From an uncultured Eubacteriales bacterium (GTDB taxonomy: Bacteria; Bacillota; Clostridia; Oscillospirales; Oscillospiraceae): a stretch of DNA of 64,000 nucleotides. The stretch covers positions 4,554 to 68,553 of the forward strand of contig UQWH01000004.1 in the NCBI GenBank assembly GCA_900544705.1. The letters are read 5' to 3'. Below are positions 24,847-33,647 of the stretch, in pieces; the first letter of the stretch is position 1; each line of letters opens with the position of its first letter. Position numbers and translations under genes: made by a program. The notes beneath the pieces are model-generated. The model was given only the letters and a program-made list of their open reading frames with translations. It ran no database searches and was not told where the DNA came from.

Positions 24847-26143
24847 GAGCTTCCTCCTTCTTCAGCAGACGGAACACCGCTGCGAGTGCAAGCAGCAGGA
24901 CGGCCGCGGCGATCAGCGCGGCGAGGAAGATATTCCCGTTCGGCAGGAAGGATTCCGTGCCGTCGTCGTTGACGATCTTCTGCGCATTGCGCAGGACGAA
25001 GGCGCCGATGGCCGGGCCGATGATGCCGGGGATGAGCACCTGCCCGACGATGCGCAGCCCCTGGAACATCCCCGCGCGGTGCGCCGGGGTGCGGTCGCGC
25101 AGCATCGCGCCGAACACGGCCATGCCGGCAAGATAGCCGCTCATCATCAGAAGCGAGCCGAAAAACACCGGGACGGTACTGCGGAAGAAATACAGCAGCC
25201 CATAGCCCGCCATCAGCATTAAAACGGCGGGGATAACGGTCCTGCGGAAGTGCAGGCGGTCATAGAGCTTGCCGTAAAACACCGTGACGAGCGCCGCCAG
25301 TACAATGGCCGGAGCCATGATCAGCACATAGTTGTCCATGCCGAGCGACACGTTGTAGTACAGGATCAGGTAGGGCATGAAGATCTGAATGGAGATGCCG
25401 AACAGGGCGAAGGCCGCCAGCACCGCATAGAGAATCTTGTTTTCCCGCACGACGCCGGGACGGAAGCCGTAGAAAATATTCTTGAAATAGCTCTGATTTT
25501 CCTCGGTTTTCACGCCGGTGTCGCGGATGAGGAAGAAGCCCAGAATCCCCGCGATCAGCACGACGCTGCCGATGATGGCATAGATCACCGTCCAGCTCTC
25601 GGCGCGGTCGAGGTCGAAGCCCATGAAGCCGCCGAACACGACAAGGATCGCGATCAGGGGCATCATCGCGTTCACGCCCTCGGCGGAGCCGCGGTTGGTT
25701 GCGTCGGTCGCGTCGGTGAGCCATGCGTTGAAGCAGGCGTCGTTGGCCGACGAGCCGAAGAAGGTCATCACGCAGTCCATGATGATGACGAGGCTCACGC
25801 CCACGCTCGCGGCCGAGGCCGCCATGGGGAAGATCGAGGCGATCACGTCTACCCGCAGCGCCGCAAAGCACCAGATGGAGATGCCCCACAGGATGTAGCC
25901 GCCGCAGATGAACAGCCGCCGCTTGCCGAGCTTGTCCGACAGCGCGCCGATGAGCAGTGTCGTCACCGTTGCGGCGATCGCGCTGGCCGCGACCATCAGG
26001 GAAATGTCCGAGGCGCTCGCGTGGAACATCTTGTAGATAAAGACGTTGAAGTACATGTTTTCAACGACCCACGCGACCTGTCCGATCAGGCTGAACAGCG
26101 TCAGCGCTAACCAAAATCTTGGAGAGAGCCTGGTTTTCTGCAT
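24836..26143 (-). CDS. MFS transporter, glycoside-type
   Basis: 435 residues from the ATG at 26143; earlier in-frame ATG at 26173 has no ribosome binding site. About twelve helices with NENMYFNVFIYKMF at the first helix and the loop GALSDKLGKRR (motif A, about 62-72). It is co-transcribed with and overlaps the GH2 gene, so it likely imports the glycoside that enzyme cleaves. The sequence style (SLC45/GPH-like with DACFNAWLTDATD) fits sugar-cation symporters in clostridia. Promoter TTGCAC/TACGAT is upstream. Confidence 0.85.
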   Translation of the reverse strand: MQKTRLSPRFWLALTLFSLIGQVAWVVENMYFNVFIYKMFHASASDISLMVAASAIAATVTTLLIGALSDKLGKRRLFICGGYILWGISIWCFAALRVDVIASIFPMAASAASVGVSLVIIMDCVMTFFGSSANDACFNAWLTDATDATNRGSAEGVNAMMPLIAILVVFGGFMGFDLDRAESWTVIYAIIGSVVLIAGILGFFLIRDTGVKTEENQSYFKNIFYGFRPGVVRENKILYAVLAAFALFGISIQIFMPYLILYYNVSLGMDNYVLIMAPAIVLAALVTVFYGKLYDRLHFRRTVIPAVLMLMAGYGLLYFFRSTVPVFFGSLLMMSGYLAGMAVFGAMLRDRTPAHRAGMFQGLRIVGQVLIPGIIGPAIGAFVLRNAQKIVNDDGTESFLPNGNIFLAALIAAAVLLLALAAVFRLLKKEEAHAQ

Positions 26144-26171
26144 TCCGATCCCGCCTTTTCCGTTTTCTTTC

Positions 26172-26200
26172 ATCGTATCACAAGCCGTCCGAAAGTGCAA
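26172..26200 (-). promoter_or_regulatory. Promoter of the MFS-GH2 operon
   Basis: On the minus strand TTGCAC (26200-26195), 17 bases, TACGAT (26177-26172). Confidence 0.65.
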
Positions 26201-26202
26201 TG

Positions 26203-26227
26203 AAAAACACCCCGCCGCAGCGGGGTG
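26203..26227 (-). terminator. Terminator of the homocysteine methyltransferase gene
   Basis: CACCCCGC/GCGGGGTG stem (26227-26208 read leftwards) followed by TTTTTC. Just upstream (26240-26270) lies a fragment of the dispersed repeat (TTTTGAGCCGTCACGTAGGTGCGGG). Confidence 0.85.
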
Positions 26228-26279
26228 CCTTTGATATTTTGAGCCGTCACGTAGGTGCGGGCGATTTCCTGCCCATATT

Positions 26280-27155
26280 CTACCGCGCACCCTCCAGCGC
26301 TGCGCGCAGGGCGGCAATGTAGGCCGGGGTCGTGCCGCAGCAGCCGCCGATCAGGTCCGCGCCCAGCTCGTGCAGCGCGCACATATGCCGCGCGAATTCC
26401 TCCGGCCCCATGGGATAGACCGCCGTGCCGTCGTCGGCGATGACGGGCATCCCCGCGTTGGGCTTGATCAGAAGCGGCACGCGCGCGACGGCCTTCATGT
26501 TCTTCACCAGACTGGAAAGGTGCTCCGGGCCGAAGGAGCAGTTGATGCCCACCGCCGCCGCACCCAGCTCCTGAAGGGTCTGAACCGCGTCGACGCAGTT
26601 GCCGCCGAAGTAAGCCGCACCGTCTGCCTGCACGGTCAGACTGCACATGACGGGAAGATCGCACACACTCTGCGCCGCGTCCAGCGCGACGGCCGCTTCG
26701 TCGATGCCAAGCAGCGTTTCCGCAATGATCAGATCCGCGCCCGCCTCCGCCTGCGCGGCGATCTGCTCGGCGTAGAGGTCAAACAGCTCCGTCGGACACA
26801 TCGCACCGTCGGGCTTCAAGGGGACGCCCGTGGTGGTCAGGTCGCCCGCGACCAGCGCGCGTCCGCCCGCGGCCTCGCGGCTGAGCGCCACGAGCGCACG
26901 GTTCATCTCCGTGACGTTTTTGTCCAGCCCGTAGTGCTTCAGGGCGTGGCGGTTGGCCGAGAAGGTCGGCGCGTACAAAATCTGCGTGCCCGCCGCGACG
27001 TACTCCCGCTGGAGGTCAAGAAGCACCTCCGGGTGCTCCAGCACCCACTGTTCCGTGCAGCCGCCGCGCGGCATCCCGCGGGCCATCAGGTTTGAGCCGG
27101 TCGCGCCGTCGAGCAGGATCGGCTTTTTCATGGCGGAGAATTCCTCTTTTGTCAC
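26280..27155 (-). CDS. Homocysteine S-methyltransferase-like protein
   Basis: 291 residues from a GTG at 27155 with GAGGGG six bases upstream; an ATG at 27131 is an alternative. TIM-barrel with the three zinc cysteines of the family: Cys206 in GINCSFGP and Cys272-Cys273 in GGCCGTTP, plus the N-terminal LLDGATGSNLM. Such proteins take a methyl group (from S-methylmethionine, betaine or methyl-THF via a partner) and pass it to homocysteine. It lacks the folate and cobalamin domains of MetH, so it could be MmuM-like or the isolated first module of a split MetH. Single-gene unit, no SAM riboswitch seen. Confidence 0.82.
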   Translation of the reverse strand: MTKEEFSAMKKPILLDGATGSNLMARGMPRGGCTEQWVLEHPEVLLDLQREYVAAGTQILYAPTFSANRHALKHYGLDKNVTEMNRALVALSREAAGGRALVAGDLTTTGVPLKPDGAMCPTELFDLYAEQIAAQAEAGADLIIAETLLGIDEAAVALDAAQSVCDLPVMCSLTVQADGAAYFGGNCVDAVQTLQELGAAAVGINCSFGPEHLSSLVKNMKAVARVPLLIKPNAGMPVIADDGTAVYPMGPEEFARHMCALHELGADLIGGCCGTTPAYIAALRAALEGAR

Positions 27156-27185
27156 GTTTTTCCCCTCGTTTCGCTTTTTTGCTTT

Positions 27186-27246
27186 ATTGTACCCGTTTTT
27201 TTGCCGCTTTGCAACGGTTGAATTCCCTTGAAAAATCTGCTAGAAT
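27186..27246. promoter_or_regulatory. Back-to-back promoters of methyltransferase and aminopeptidase genes
   Basis: Minus strand: TTGCAA (27214-27209), 17 bases, TACAAT (27191-27186). Plus strand: TTGAAT (27218-27223), 17 bases, TAGAAT (27241-27246). The two -35 boxes are three bases apart. Confidence 0.78.
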
Positions 27247-27272
27247 GAAGAAAAAATCGCAGGAGGCGTGTT

Positions 27273-28496
27273 ATGAAAAAAACCGTATTGCGCAAATATG
27301 CGCATCTGATCGCCACCGTCGGCATCAACGTCCAGAAGGGGCAGGAGGTCTTTGTCGCGGCAGAGCTGGATCAGCCCGAATTCGTGAAAATGGTCGTCGA
27401 GGAGTGCTACCGCGCGGGCGCGAAGCGCGTCGTCGTGGACTGGGACTACCAGCCGCTGACCAAGCTGCACCTGCGCTGGCGCAGCCAGAAGAACCTCTCC
27501 ACGCTGGAAAACTGGGAGGAGGCGCGCTGGCAGCACTATGTGGACGAGATCCCCTGCCGCATTTATCTGATCTCCGAGGACCCCGACGGTCTGAAGGGCG
27601 CCAACATGGAAAAGGCCGCCAAGGCGCAGCAGGCGAAATACAAGGTCATCCGTCCCTACCGCGACCGGATCGAAAACAAGTATCAGTGGTGCATCGCCGC
27701 CGTGCCGGGCGCGGCGTGGGCGAAGAAGCTCTTCCCGGAGCTGCCGAAGGGGCAGGCCATCGAGAAGCTGTGGCAGGCCATTCTCACCGCCTCCCGCGTC
27801 ACGGACGACCCCGTGCAGGCGTGGAAGGAGCACAACGAGGATCTGGCCAACCGCTGCGCCTACCTCAACGCACTGAACATCGAAACGCTGGAATATCACA
27901 GCTCCAACGGCACGGATTTCCGTGTGGGCATGATCCCCGAAGCCGAGTTCAAGGGCGGCGGCGAAAATTCCCTGCTCGGCCACTATTTCAATCCGAACAT
28001 CCCCTCCGAGGAGGTCTTTATCTCCCCGAAGCGCGGCGTTGCCGAGGGCATCGTGTATTCGACCAAGCCGCTTTCCTATCAGGGACAGATTATTGAGAAT
28101 TTCTCCGTCCGGTTTGAAAACGGCAAGGCCGTGGAGGTCCACGCGGAGAAGAACGAGGAGCTTCTGAAAAAGATGATCTCCATGGACGAGGGCGCGGCCT
28201 ATCTGGGCGAGTGCGCGCTGGTTCCCTACGATTCTCCCATTCAGAACACGGGTCTGCTGTTCATGGAAACGCTGTTCGACGAGAATGCCGCCTGCCATCT
28301 GGCGCTGGGCATGGGCTTTGCGGACACGATCAAGAATTTTGAAAACTACAGCCTCGACGAGTGCCGCGCCATGGGCATCAACGATTCCATGATCCATGTG
28401 GACTTCATGATCGGCTCGGCCGATCTCGACATCGACGCGCATACCCGCGACGGCCGCACCGTGCCGATCTTCCGCAAGGGCAACTGGGCGTTCTGA
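27273..28496 (+). CDS. M29-family aminopeptidase
   Basis: 407 residues, GCAGGAGG nine bases before the ATG. The two-metal site of the AmpS/PepS/AmpT family is visible: the GECALVP segment (about residue 314), NAACHLALGMGFA with its His, and MIHVDFMIGSADLDIDA with His and Asp residues near the C-terminus. These cytosolic enzymes remove N-terminal residues from peptides. No signal peptide. Monocistronic with its own promoter and terminator. Confidence 0.93.
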   Translation: MKKTVLRKYAHLIATVGINVQKGQEVFVAAELDQPEFVKMVVEECYRAGAKRVVVDWDYQPLTKLHLRWRSQKNLSTLENWEEARWQHYVDEIPCRIYLISEDPDGLKGANMEKAAKAQQAKYKVIRPYRDRIENKYQWCIAAVPGAAWAKKLFPELPKGQAIEKLWQAILTASRVTDDPVQAWKEHNEDLANRCAYLNALNIETLEYHSSNGTDFRVGMIPEAEFKGGGENSLLGHYFNPNIPSEEVFISPKRGVAEGIVYSTKPLSYQGQIIENFSVRFENGKAVEVHAEKNEELLKKMISMDEGAAYLGECALVPYDSPIQNTGLLFMETLFDENAACHLALGMGFADTIKNFENYSLDECRAMGINDSMIHVDFMIGSADLDIDAHTRDGRTVPIFRKGNWAF

Positions 28497-28557
28497 TACG
28501 GACTCCTGATGAGAATATTTCGGCAGGGATCCCCGGTGTGACGGAGAACCCTTTTCT

Positions 28558-28590
28558 GCGGCTGCATTTGAAAAAATGCAGCCGCTTTTT
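28558..28590 (+). terminator. Terminator of the aminopeptidase gene
   Basis: GCGGCTGCATT (28558-28568) pairs with AATGCAGCCGC (28575-28585), followed by TTTTT. Confidence 0.93.
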
Positions 28591-28622
28591 GTATGCCGTG
28601 CGGGAAAGCCGCCGCGGTGCGG

Positions 28623-28651
28623 CTTGTCATTTCCCTGCCTGTGTGGTATAC
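28623..28651 (+). promoter_or_regulatory. Promoter of the structured RNA / PAP2 operon
   Basis: TTGTCA (28623-28628), 17 bases, TATACT (28646-28651). The predicted start point coincides with the 5' end of the folded RNA below. Confidence 0.8.
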
Positions 28652-28657
28652 TATAAG

Positions 28658-28809
28658 TGTCGTTTGACAAGGGCACATATGTCCGCAGGACACACCGCCA
28701 CGCCTTTCGCGGCATTATCGTCCTTGACATACGCCGGCCCATCAACGAGGATAACGAAACCAGATGTCGTTTAGCCCCGGGAAAACCATGTGTACCCTTG
28801 TCAGGCGAC
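28658..28809 (+). ncRNA. Candidate structured RNA of unknown class (sRNA or 5' leader)
   Basis: About 152 bases beginning at the predicted transcription start. The two ends pair: GTCG with CGAC, then TGACAAGGG (28664-28672) with CCCTTGTCA (28795-28803), then CACAT with ATGTG (28788-28792). Inside, GTCC-GCA-GGAC, CCGC/GCGG, TTAT..CCTTG with CGAGG.ATAA and AACGA/TCGTT can form separate arms, giving a multibranched fold. It carries no start codon with a ribosome binding site. I found no match to riboswitch classes I know (TPP, FMN, SAM, cobalamin, c-di-GMP, c-di-AMP, T-box and others). The PAP2 ribosome binding site follows 20 bases later without a terminator, so it is most likely a cis-acting leader. 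Confidence 0.5.
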
Positions 28810-28842
28810 GCTATATACAAGCAATGAAAGGGAGGCATTTTC

Positions 28843-29766
28843 TTGCAGTTCCTGTATTTTCTCGAATCCATCCGCAACCCGGTGCTGGACGCGATCATGC
28901 AGTTTTTCACCGAGCTGGGCGGAGAAGCCGTGTTTCTGGTGCTGGCGCTGATGATCTTCTGGTGCGTCAGCAAGGAGGAGGGCTATTACCTGCTCTTCGT
29001 CGGCTTCCTCGGCACGATCTTCAATCAGTTTTTGAAGCTGGTGTTCCGCATTCCCCGTCCGTGGGTCAAGGACCCGAAGTTCACCATCGTGGAAAGTGCG
29101 CGCGCCGACGCGACGGGCTATTCCTTCCCCTCCGGCCACACGCAGAACGTCGTCGGCACGCTGGGCGGCATCGCCCGCTGGCAGAAGCAGAAATGGCTGC
29201 GCATCGCCTGTATCGCCACGCTGCTGCTGACCTCCTTCTCCCGGATGTATCTGGGCGTGCACACGCCGCTGGACGTGGGCGTTTCCTTCGCCGTCGCGGT
29301 TGTGCTGGTGTTCGCGCTGTACCCCATCGTGCGCTACGCGGTGCAGAAGCCCAAGCGGATGTATGTCCTGCTGGGCGTGATGACCGCCATTTCTCTCGCT
29401 TTTGTGCTGTATGCCAACCTCGCCGCCTTCCCCGCGGACATCGACGCGGAGAACCTCGCCCACGGGCAGAAAAACAGCTACTCCCTGCTGGGCGCGCTGC
29501 TGGGCTTCTGTCTGGCCTACGGCATTGAGCGGAAGTATATCCGCTTTGAAACAAAGGCCGTCTGGTGGGCGCAGATCCTCAAGGTCGTGCTGGGCCTTGC
29601 GGTGGTTCTGGCCGTCAAGGAGGGGCTGAAGCTCGTGTTCAGCGCGCTCGGCTTCACGTGGCTCGGCACCAATGCCATCCGCTATTTCGCCGTCGTGCTG
29701 ATGGCGGCGACCGTCTGGCCGCTGACCTTCCGCTTTTTTGCGCGGCTGGGGAAGAAAAAGCAATGA
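28843..29766 (+). CDS. PAP2-family membrane phosphatase
   Basis: 307 residues from a TTG at 28843, chosen because GGGAGG is eight bases upstream and no ATG fits. All three phosphatase motifs are present: Lys65...RPW (KLVFRIPRPW), PSGH (96-99) and SRMYLGVHTPLD with Arg134, His140 and Asp144. About seven to eight helices. Family members dephosphorylate lipids such as undecaprenyl diphosphate or phosphatidylglycerol phosphate at the membrane. It is first in a six-gene operon and overlaps the next gene by four bases (ATGA). Confidence 0.9.
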   Translation: MQFLYFLESIRNPVLDAIMQFFTELGGEAVFLVLALMIFWCVSKEEGYYLLFVGFLGTIFNQFLKLVFRIPRPWVKDPKFTIVESARADATGYSFPSGHTQNVVGTLGGIARWQKQKWLRIACIATLLLTSFSRMYLGVHTPLDVGVSFAVAVVLVFALYPIVRYAVQKPKRMYVLLGVMTAISLAFVLYANLAAFPADIDAENLAHGQKNSYSLLGALLGFCLAYGIERKYIRFETKAVWWAQILKVVLGLAVVLAVKEGLKLVFSALGFTWLGTNAIRYFAVVLMAATVWPLTFRFFARLGKKKQ

Positions 29767-30710
29767 GGGCGGTCTGGATCGTCCTGATCTGCCTCGGCGC
29801 GCTGGCGCTTATTCTGCTGCTCGCGTCGTATATCGTCATGCGCTACGCCTGCCGCCGCGGCCATGCGCTGGGGACAGATCTTGATAAAGAGCTGCGCCAT
29901 TCCTCCTTCCGGCACTATAAGGATGATATCGTCCGCGCACAGCAGTGGCTGAAGGAGCAGCCCGTGCAGGAGGTTTTTGTGACCTCCTACGACGGCCTGC
30001 GCCTGCGGGCGCGCTATATCCCCTGCGAAAACGCCCGCGCGACGCTGCTGCTGTTTCACGGCTGGCGCAGCTATCCGGAGCTGGACTTCGGCGCGGCACT
30101 GACCTTCTATCAGTCCTTCGGCGTGAATATTCTGCTGCCGGACGAGCGCGCACAGGGCGAATCGGAGGGAAAATTCATCACCTTCGGCGTCCGGGAGCGG
30201 CACGACGTGCACACATGGGTGCAGTGGTGCGCCGAACGCAGCGGGGCGGCGTTTCCGCTGCTGCTGGGCGGCGTGTCCATGGGTGCGACCACGGTGCTCA
30301 TGGCCTGCGGCGAACCCTTTGCCGGGAATGTGCGCGGCGTGATCGCGGACTGCGGCTTCACCTCGCCATGGGACATCATCGGCAAGTGCGGCCGGGATTT
30401 CCATGTTCCGTCGTGGCTGCTGCTGCCGCCGGTCGATTTGCAGGCAAGCCTGTTCGCGGGCTTCTCTCTGAAGGAATATTCCACGCTGGACGCAATGAAA
30501 ACGACAAAGATCCCGACCTTCCTCGCCCACGGAGAGAAGGATACCTTCGTCCCATGTGAGATGTCGAAGCGGAATTACGCGGCCTGCGCCGCAAAGGACA
30601 AAACGCTCCTTCTGACGCCGGAGGCCGGTCACGGCCAGAGCTACCTCAAGCAGATGGAGCGCTATCAGAACGCCGTGCGCGCCTTTCTTGGGCGCTGCCT
30701 GGGAGGCTGA
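29763..30710 (+). CDS. Membrane-anchored alpha/beta hydrolase
   Basis: 315 residues from the ATG at 29763. One N-terminal helix (about 4-25), then an alpha/beta hydrolase domain: HGW oxyanion segment (99-101), nucleophile Ser172 in GGVSMGA, an acid in HGEKDTFVP and His in EAGHGQSY. Related to the YqkD/Bem46-like lipases and peptidases of Firmicutes. Coupled to the PAP2 gene by an ATGA overlap, which suggests a shared lipid or envelope task; substrate unknown. Confidence 0.86.
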   Translation: MRAVWIVLICLGALALILLLASYIVMRYACRRGHALGTDLDKELRHSSFRHYKDDIVRAQQWLKEQPVQEVFVTSYDGLRLRARYIPCENARATLLLFHGWRSYPELDFGAALTFYQSFGVNILLPDERAQGESEGKFITFGVRERHDVHTWVQWCAERSGAAFPLLLGGVSMGATTVLMACGEPFAGNVRGVIADCGFTSPWDIIGKCGRDFHVPSWLLLPPVDLQASLFAGFSLKEYSTLDAMKTTKIPTFLAHGEKDTFVPCEMSKRNYAACAAKDKTLLLTPEAGHGQSYLKQMERYQNAVRAFLGRCLGG

Positions 30711-30713
30711 ACC

Positions 30714-31268
30714 ATGAACTACGCGGCAATCAAAACGTATGATATTGCAAACGGCCCCGGCGTGCGGACGTCGGTGTTCGTCTCCGGCTGCACGCGCCAC
30801 TGCAAGGAGTGCTTCCAGCCGCAGACATGGGACTTCGACTATGGCGAGCCCCTGACGCAGGAGGTGCTGGACGGCATCCTCAAAACGCTGGAGCCGCCGC
30901 ACATCGCGGGTCTGACCGTCCTCGGAGGCGAGCCCTTTGAGCCGAAGAATCAGGCGGGCGTGGCGGAGCTGCTGCGGCAGGTGCGCGCGCGTTTTCCGGA
31001 AAAGAGCCTCTGGGCCTTCACGGGCTACCTGTTAGACAGCGAGCTGCTGGCGGGCAAGGTGGGTGACGCCGCGCTGGTGCGGGAGATCCTCTCCCGCCTG
31101 AACGTCCTCGTGGACGGCCCCTTTGAGATCGAAAAAAAGGATCTGGCGCTGCGCTTCCGCGGCTCGTCCAACCAGCGCCTGATCGACGTACCGAAAACAC
31201 TTGCCGCCGGGACGGTCGTCCTCTGGGACGACGGCTGGCGGCGCGGAGGAAACCATGCAGAACATTAA
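30714..31268 (+). CDS. nrdG: Anaerobic ribonucleotide reductase activating protein
   Basis: 184 residues, GGGAGG eight bases before the ATG. Radical-SAM iron-sulfur motif CTRHCKEC (Cys26, Cys30, Cys33), GGEPF and the short NrdG length. It uses S-adenosylmethionine to place the glycyl radical on class III reductase NrdD, which is not in this window. The neighbouring dut gene, overlapping by 14 bases, is also nucleotide metabolism. Its presence implies growth without oxygen. Confidence 0.92.
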   Translation: MNYAAIKTYDIANGPGVRTSVFVSGCTRHCKECFQPQTWDFDYGEPLTQEVLDGILKTLEPPHIAGLTVLGGEPFEPKNQAGVAELLRQVRARFPEKSLWAFTGYLLDSELLAGKVGDAALVREILSRLNVLVDGPFEIEKKDLALRFRGSSNQRLIDVPKTLAAGTVVLWDDGWRRGGNHAEH

Positions 31269-31695
31269 CGTCAAAAAGCTCCGTCCCGACGCGCAGCTTC
31301 CGGCCTACGGCACGGAATTTTCCGCGGGCGCGGATCTGCGCGCCTGTCTGGACGCGCCCCTCACGCTTCAGCCGGGCGAAACGAAGCTCATTTCCATCGG
31401 CATCGCCATGGAAATTCCCGAAGGCTATGCCGGGCTGGTCTTTGCCCGCAGCGGGCTTGCCACCAAGCGCGGCCTTGCGCCGGCGAACAAGGTCGGCGTG
31501 ATCGACCCGGATTACCGGGGCGAATTTTTCGTGCCCCTGCGCAATGAGAGCGCCGCCCCGCAGACGATAGAGCCGGGCGAGCGCATCGCGCAGATGATCC
31601 TCACGCCGTTTCTGACGGCGCGGTTCGTCGAGTCCGAAACTCTGTCCGAAACCGTGCGCGGCGAGGGTGGCTTCGGCTCCACGGGGACGAAATGA
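31255..31695 (+). CDS. dut: dUTP diphosphatase
   Basis: 146 residues from the ATG at 31255, where GGAGG lies four bases upstream. All trimeric dUTPase motifs are present: AGADLRA, FARSGLA, GVIDPDYRGEF, RIAQMIL and the P-loop-like GEGGFGSTG at the C-terminus. It hydrolyses dUTP to dUMP, the substrate of ThyA, and keeps uracil out of DNA. It overlaps nrdG by 14 bases and the radical SAM gene by four. Confidence 0.96.
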   Translation: MQNINVKKLRPDAQLPAYGTEFSAGADLRACLDAPLTLQPGETKLISIGIAMEIPEGYAGLVFARSGLATKRGLAPANKVGVIDPDYRGEFFVPLRNESAAPQTIEPGERIAQMILTPFLTARFVESETLSETVRGEGGFGSTGTK

Positions 31696-33647
31696 GCGGC
31701 GGCTTTCTGCCGGTCAGCGCGCAGGAGATGCGCGCGCTTGGCTGGGAACAGCCGGACTTTGTCTATGTGATCGGCGACGCCTACGTCGATCACCCCTCCT
31801 TCGGCCACGCGATCATCAGCCGCGTGCTGGAGGCCGCGGGCTACAAGGTCGCCATCGTGTCCCAGCCGGACTGGAAGGACGAAAACTCCGTCAACATCTT
31901 CGGCACGCCGCGCCTCGGCTTTCTCGTCACGGGCGGAAATATGGACTCCATGGTCAACCATTACTCCGTGGGCAAGCACCGCCGTAAGACCGACGCCTAC
32001 ACCCCCGGCGGCGTGACCGGCAAACGCCCGGACTACGCCACGGTGGTCTACTGCAACCTCATCCGCCGGACACATCCGAAAATTCCCATCCTGATCGGCG
32101 GCATCGAGGCCAGCCTGCGCCGTCTGGCGCACTACGACTACTGGTCGGACAAGCTCAAGCGCTCCATCCTGCTGGATTCGCAGGCCGACCTGCTGCTCTA
32201 CGGCATGGGCGAGCGCAGCATCGTCGAGGCGGCGGACGCGCTGGCCAGCGGCCTGTCCGTCCGCGACCTGACCTTTATCGACGGCACGGTCTACCGCACG
32301 GACGACATCTCGGACGTCGTGGACGCGATCGTCCTGCCCGCCTTTGCGGAGCTGAAGGCCGACCGCCGCCGCTATGCCGAGAGCTTTTACACCCAGTACC
32401 GCAGCACCGACCCCTTCCGCGCCAAGCGGCTCATCGAGCCCTACGGCGCGCGGGAATTTGTCGTGCAGAATCCGCCGCAGCGCCCTTTGAGCACACAGGA
32501 GATGGACGATATCTACGCCCTGCCCTATCAGAACGCGCCGCATCCGTCGTACAAGGCGGGCGTCCCGGCCATCTCCGAGGTGCGGTTCAGTCTGGTGTCC
32601 AACCGCGGCTGCTTCGGTGGCTGCTCCTTCTGTGCGCTGACCTTCCATCAGGGGCGCATCGTGCAGACGCGCAGCCACGAATCCATCCTCCAAGAGGCGC
32701 GGGAGATGACGAAAGCGCCCAATTTCAAGGGTTACATCCACGATGTCGGCGGGCCAACGGCCAATTTCCGCCGCCCGGCCTGCGACAAGCAGCTCAAGGC
32801 CGGCGCCTGCCCCGACCGGCAGTGCCTCTTCCCAACGCCCTGCAAGAATCTTGTCGCGGAGCACACAGACTATGTCGCGCTGCTGCGCAAGCTGCGCGCC
32901 CTGCCGGGGGTCAAGAAGGTCTTTATCCGTAGCGGCATCCGCTTTGACTACCTGCTGGCCGACCCCGACCCGACGTTTTTGAAGGAGCTGGTGGAGCATC
33001 ACGTTTCCGGCCAGCTCAAGGTCGCGCCGGAGCACGTGGCCGACCGCGTGCTGCACTACATGGGCAAGCCGCGTCACGCGGTCTATCAGAAATTCTGCCG
33101 GAAATACGCCGCGCTGAACGAAAAAGAGGGATTAAAGCAGTATCTTGTTCCCTATCTCATGAGCTCGCATCCGGGGTCGTCGCTCAAGGAGGCGGTGGAG
33201 CTGGCCGAATACGTCCGCGATCTGGGCTATATGCCGGAGCAGGTGCAGGATTTTTATCCAACGCCCTCGACGCTCTCGACCGTCATGTACTACACCGGCC
33301 TCGACCCGCGCACGATGGAGCCGGTCTATGTCCCCACCGACCCGCACGAAAAGGCCATGCAGCGCGCACTCATCCAGTATCGCGATCCGAAGAACTATGC
33401 CCTTGTGCATGAGGCACTGGTGAAGGCCGGGCGCACCGACCTGATCGGCTTCGGAGAAAAATGTCTGATCCGTCCGCGCAAGGAGGAAAAGCCGAAAAAG
33501 ACGGCGCCCGTCCGGCCGCCGCAGAAAAAGACCCCGCCGAAAAAGCAGCAGAGGCGTCCGCAGAAGCCGGAAAGATCCGGCCCGGCCGTCCCGACCGAGG
33601 CGCAACTCCGGCAGGCGGAGCGCTACCTGAAAAAGAGGAAAAAGTGA
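31692..33647 (+). CDS. YgiQ-family radical SAM protein
   Basis: 651 residues. An N-terminal cobalamin-binding-like half (about 1-290, FGHAIISRVLEAAGYKVAIVSQPDW) precedes the radical-SAM cluster CFGGCSFC (Cys307, Cys311, Cys314). The middle has extra cysteines (ACDKQLKAGACPDRQCLFPTPC, in pieces) typical of YgiQ. The last 55 residues are a Lys/Pro/Gln-rich basic tail, possibly nucleic-acid binding. Biochemical function of the family is unknown. Coupled to dut (ATGA) and to the next gene (TGATG). Confidence 0.9.
   Translation: MSGGFLPVSAQEMRALGWEQPDFVYVIGDAYVDHPSFGHAIISRVLEAAGYKVAIVSQPDWKDENSVNIFGTPRLGFLVTGGNMDSMVNHYSVGKHRRKTDAYTPGGVTGKRPDYATVVYCNLIRRTHPKIPILIGGIEASLRRLAHYDYWSDKLKRSILLDSQADLLLYGMGERSIVEAADALASGLSVRDLTFIDGTVYRTDDISDVVDAIVLPAFAELKADRRRYAESFYTQYRSTDPFRAKRLIEPYGAREFVVQNPPQRPLSTQEMDDIYALPYQNAPHPSYKAGVPAISEVRFSLVSNRGCFGGCSFCALTFHQGRIVQTRSHESILQEAREMTKAPNFKGYIHDVGGPTANFRRPACDKQLKAGACPDRQCLFPTPCKNLVAEHTDYVALLRKLRALPGVKKVFIRSGIRFDYLLADPDPTFLKELVEHHVSGQLKVAPEHVADRVLHYMGKPRHAVYQKFCRKYAALNEKEGLKQYLVPYLMSSHPGSSLKEAVELAEYVRDLGYMPEQVQDFYPTPSTLSTVMYYTGLDPRTMEPVYVPTDPHEKAMQRALIQYRDPKNYALVHEALVKAGRTDLIGFGEKCLIRPRKEEKPKKTAPVRPPQKKTPPKKQQRRPQKPERSGPAVPTEAQLRQAERYLKKRKK

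Noticed and set aside
27156..27272. SAM riboswitch before the homocysteine methyltransferase gene
   Set aside because: The 117-base gap holds two back-to-back promoters and no aptamer-like sequence.
28658..28809. SRP RNA, tmRNA or 6S RNA
   Set aside because: No SRP domain IV consensus, no tmRNA tRNA-like ends; a 6S-like fold was considered but there is no terminator and the inner part is multibranched.
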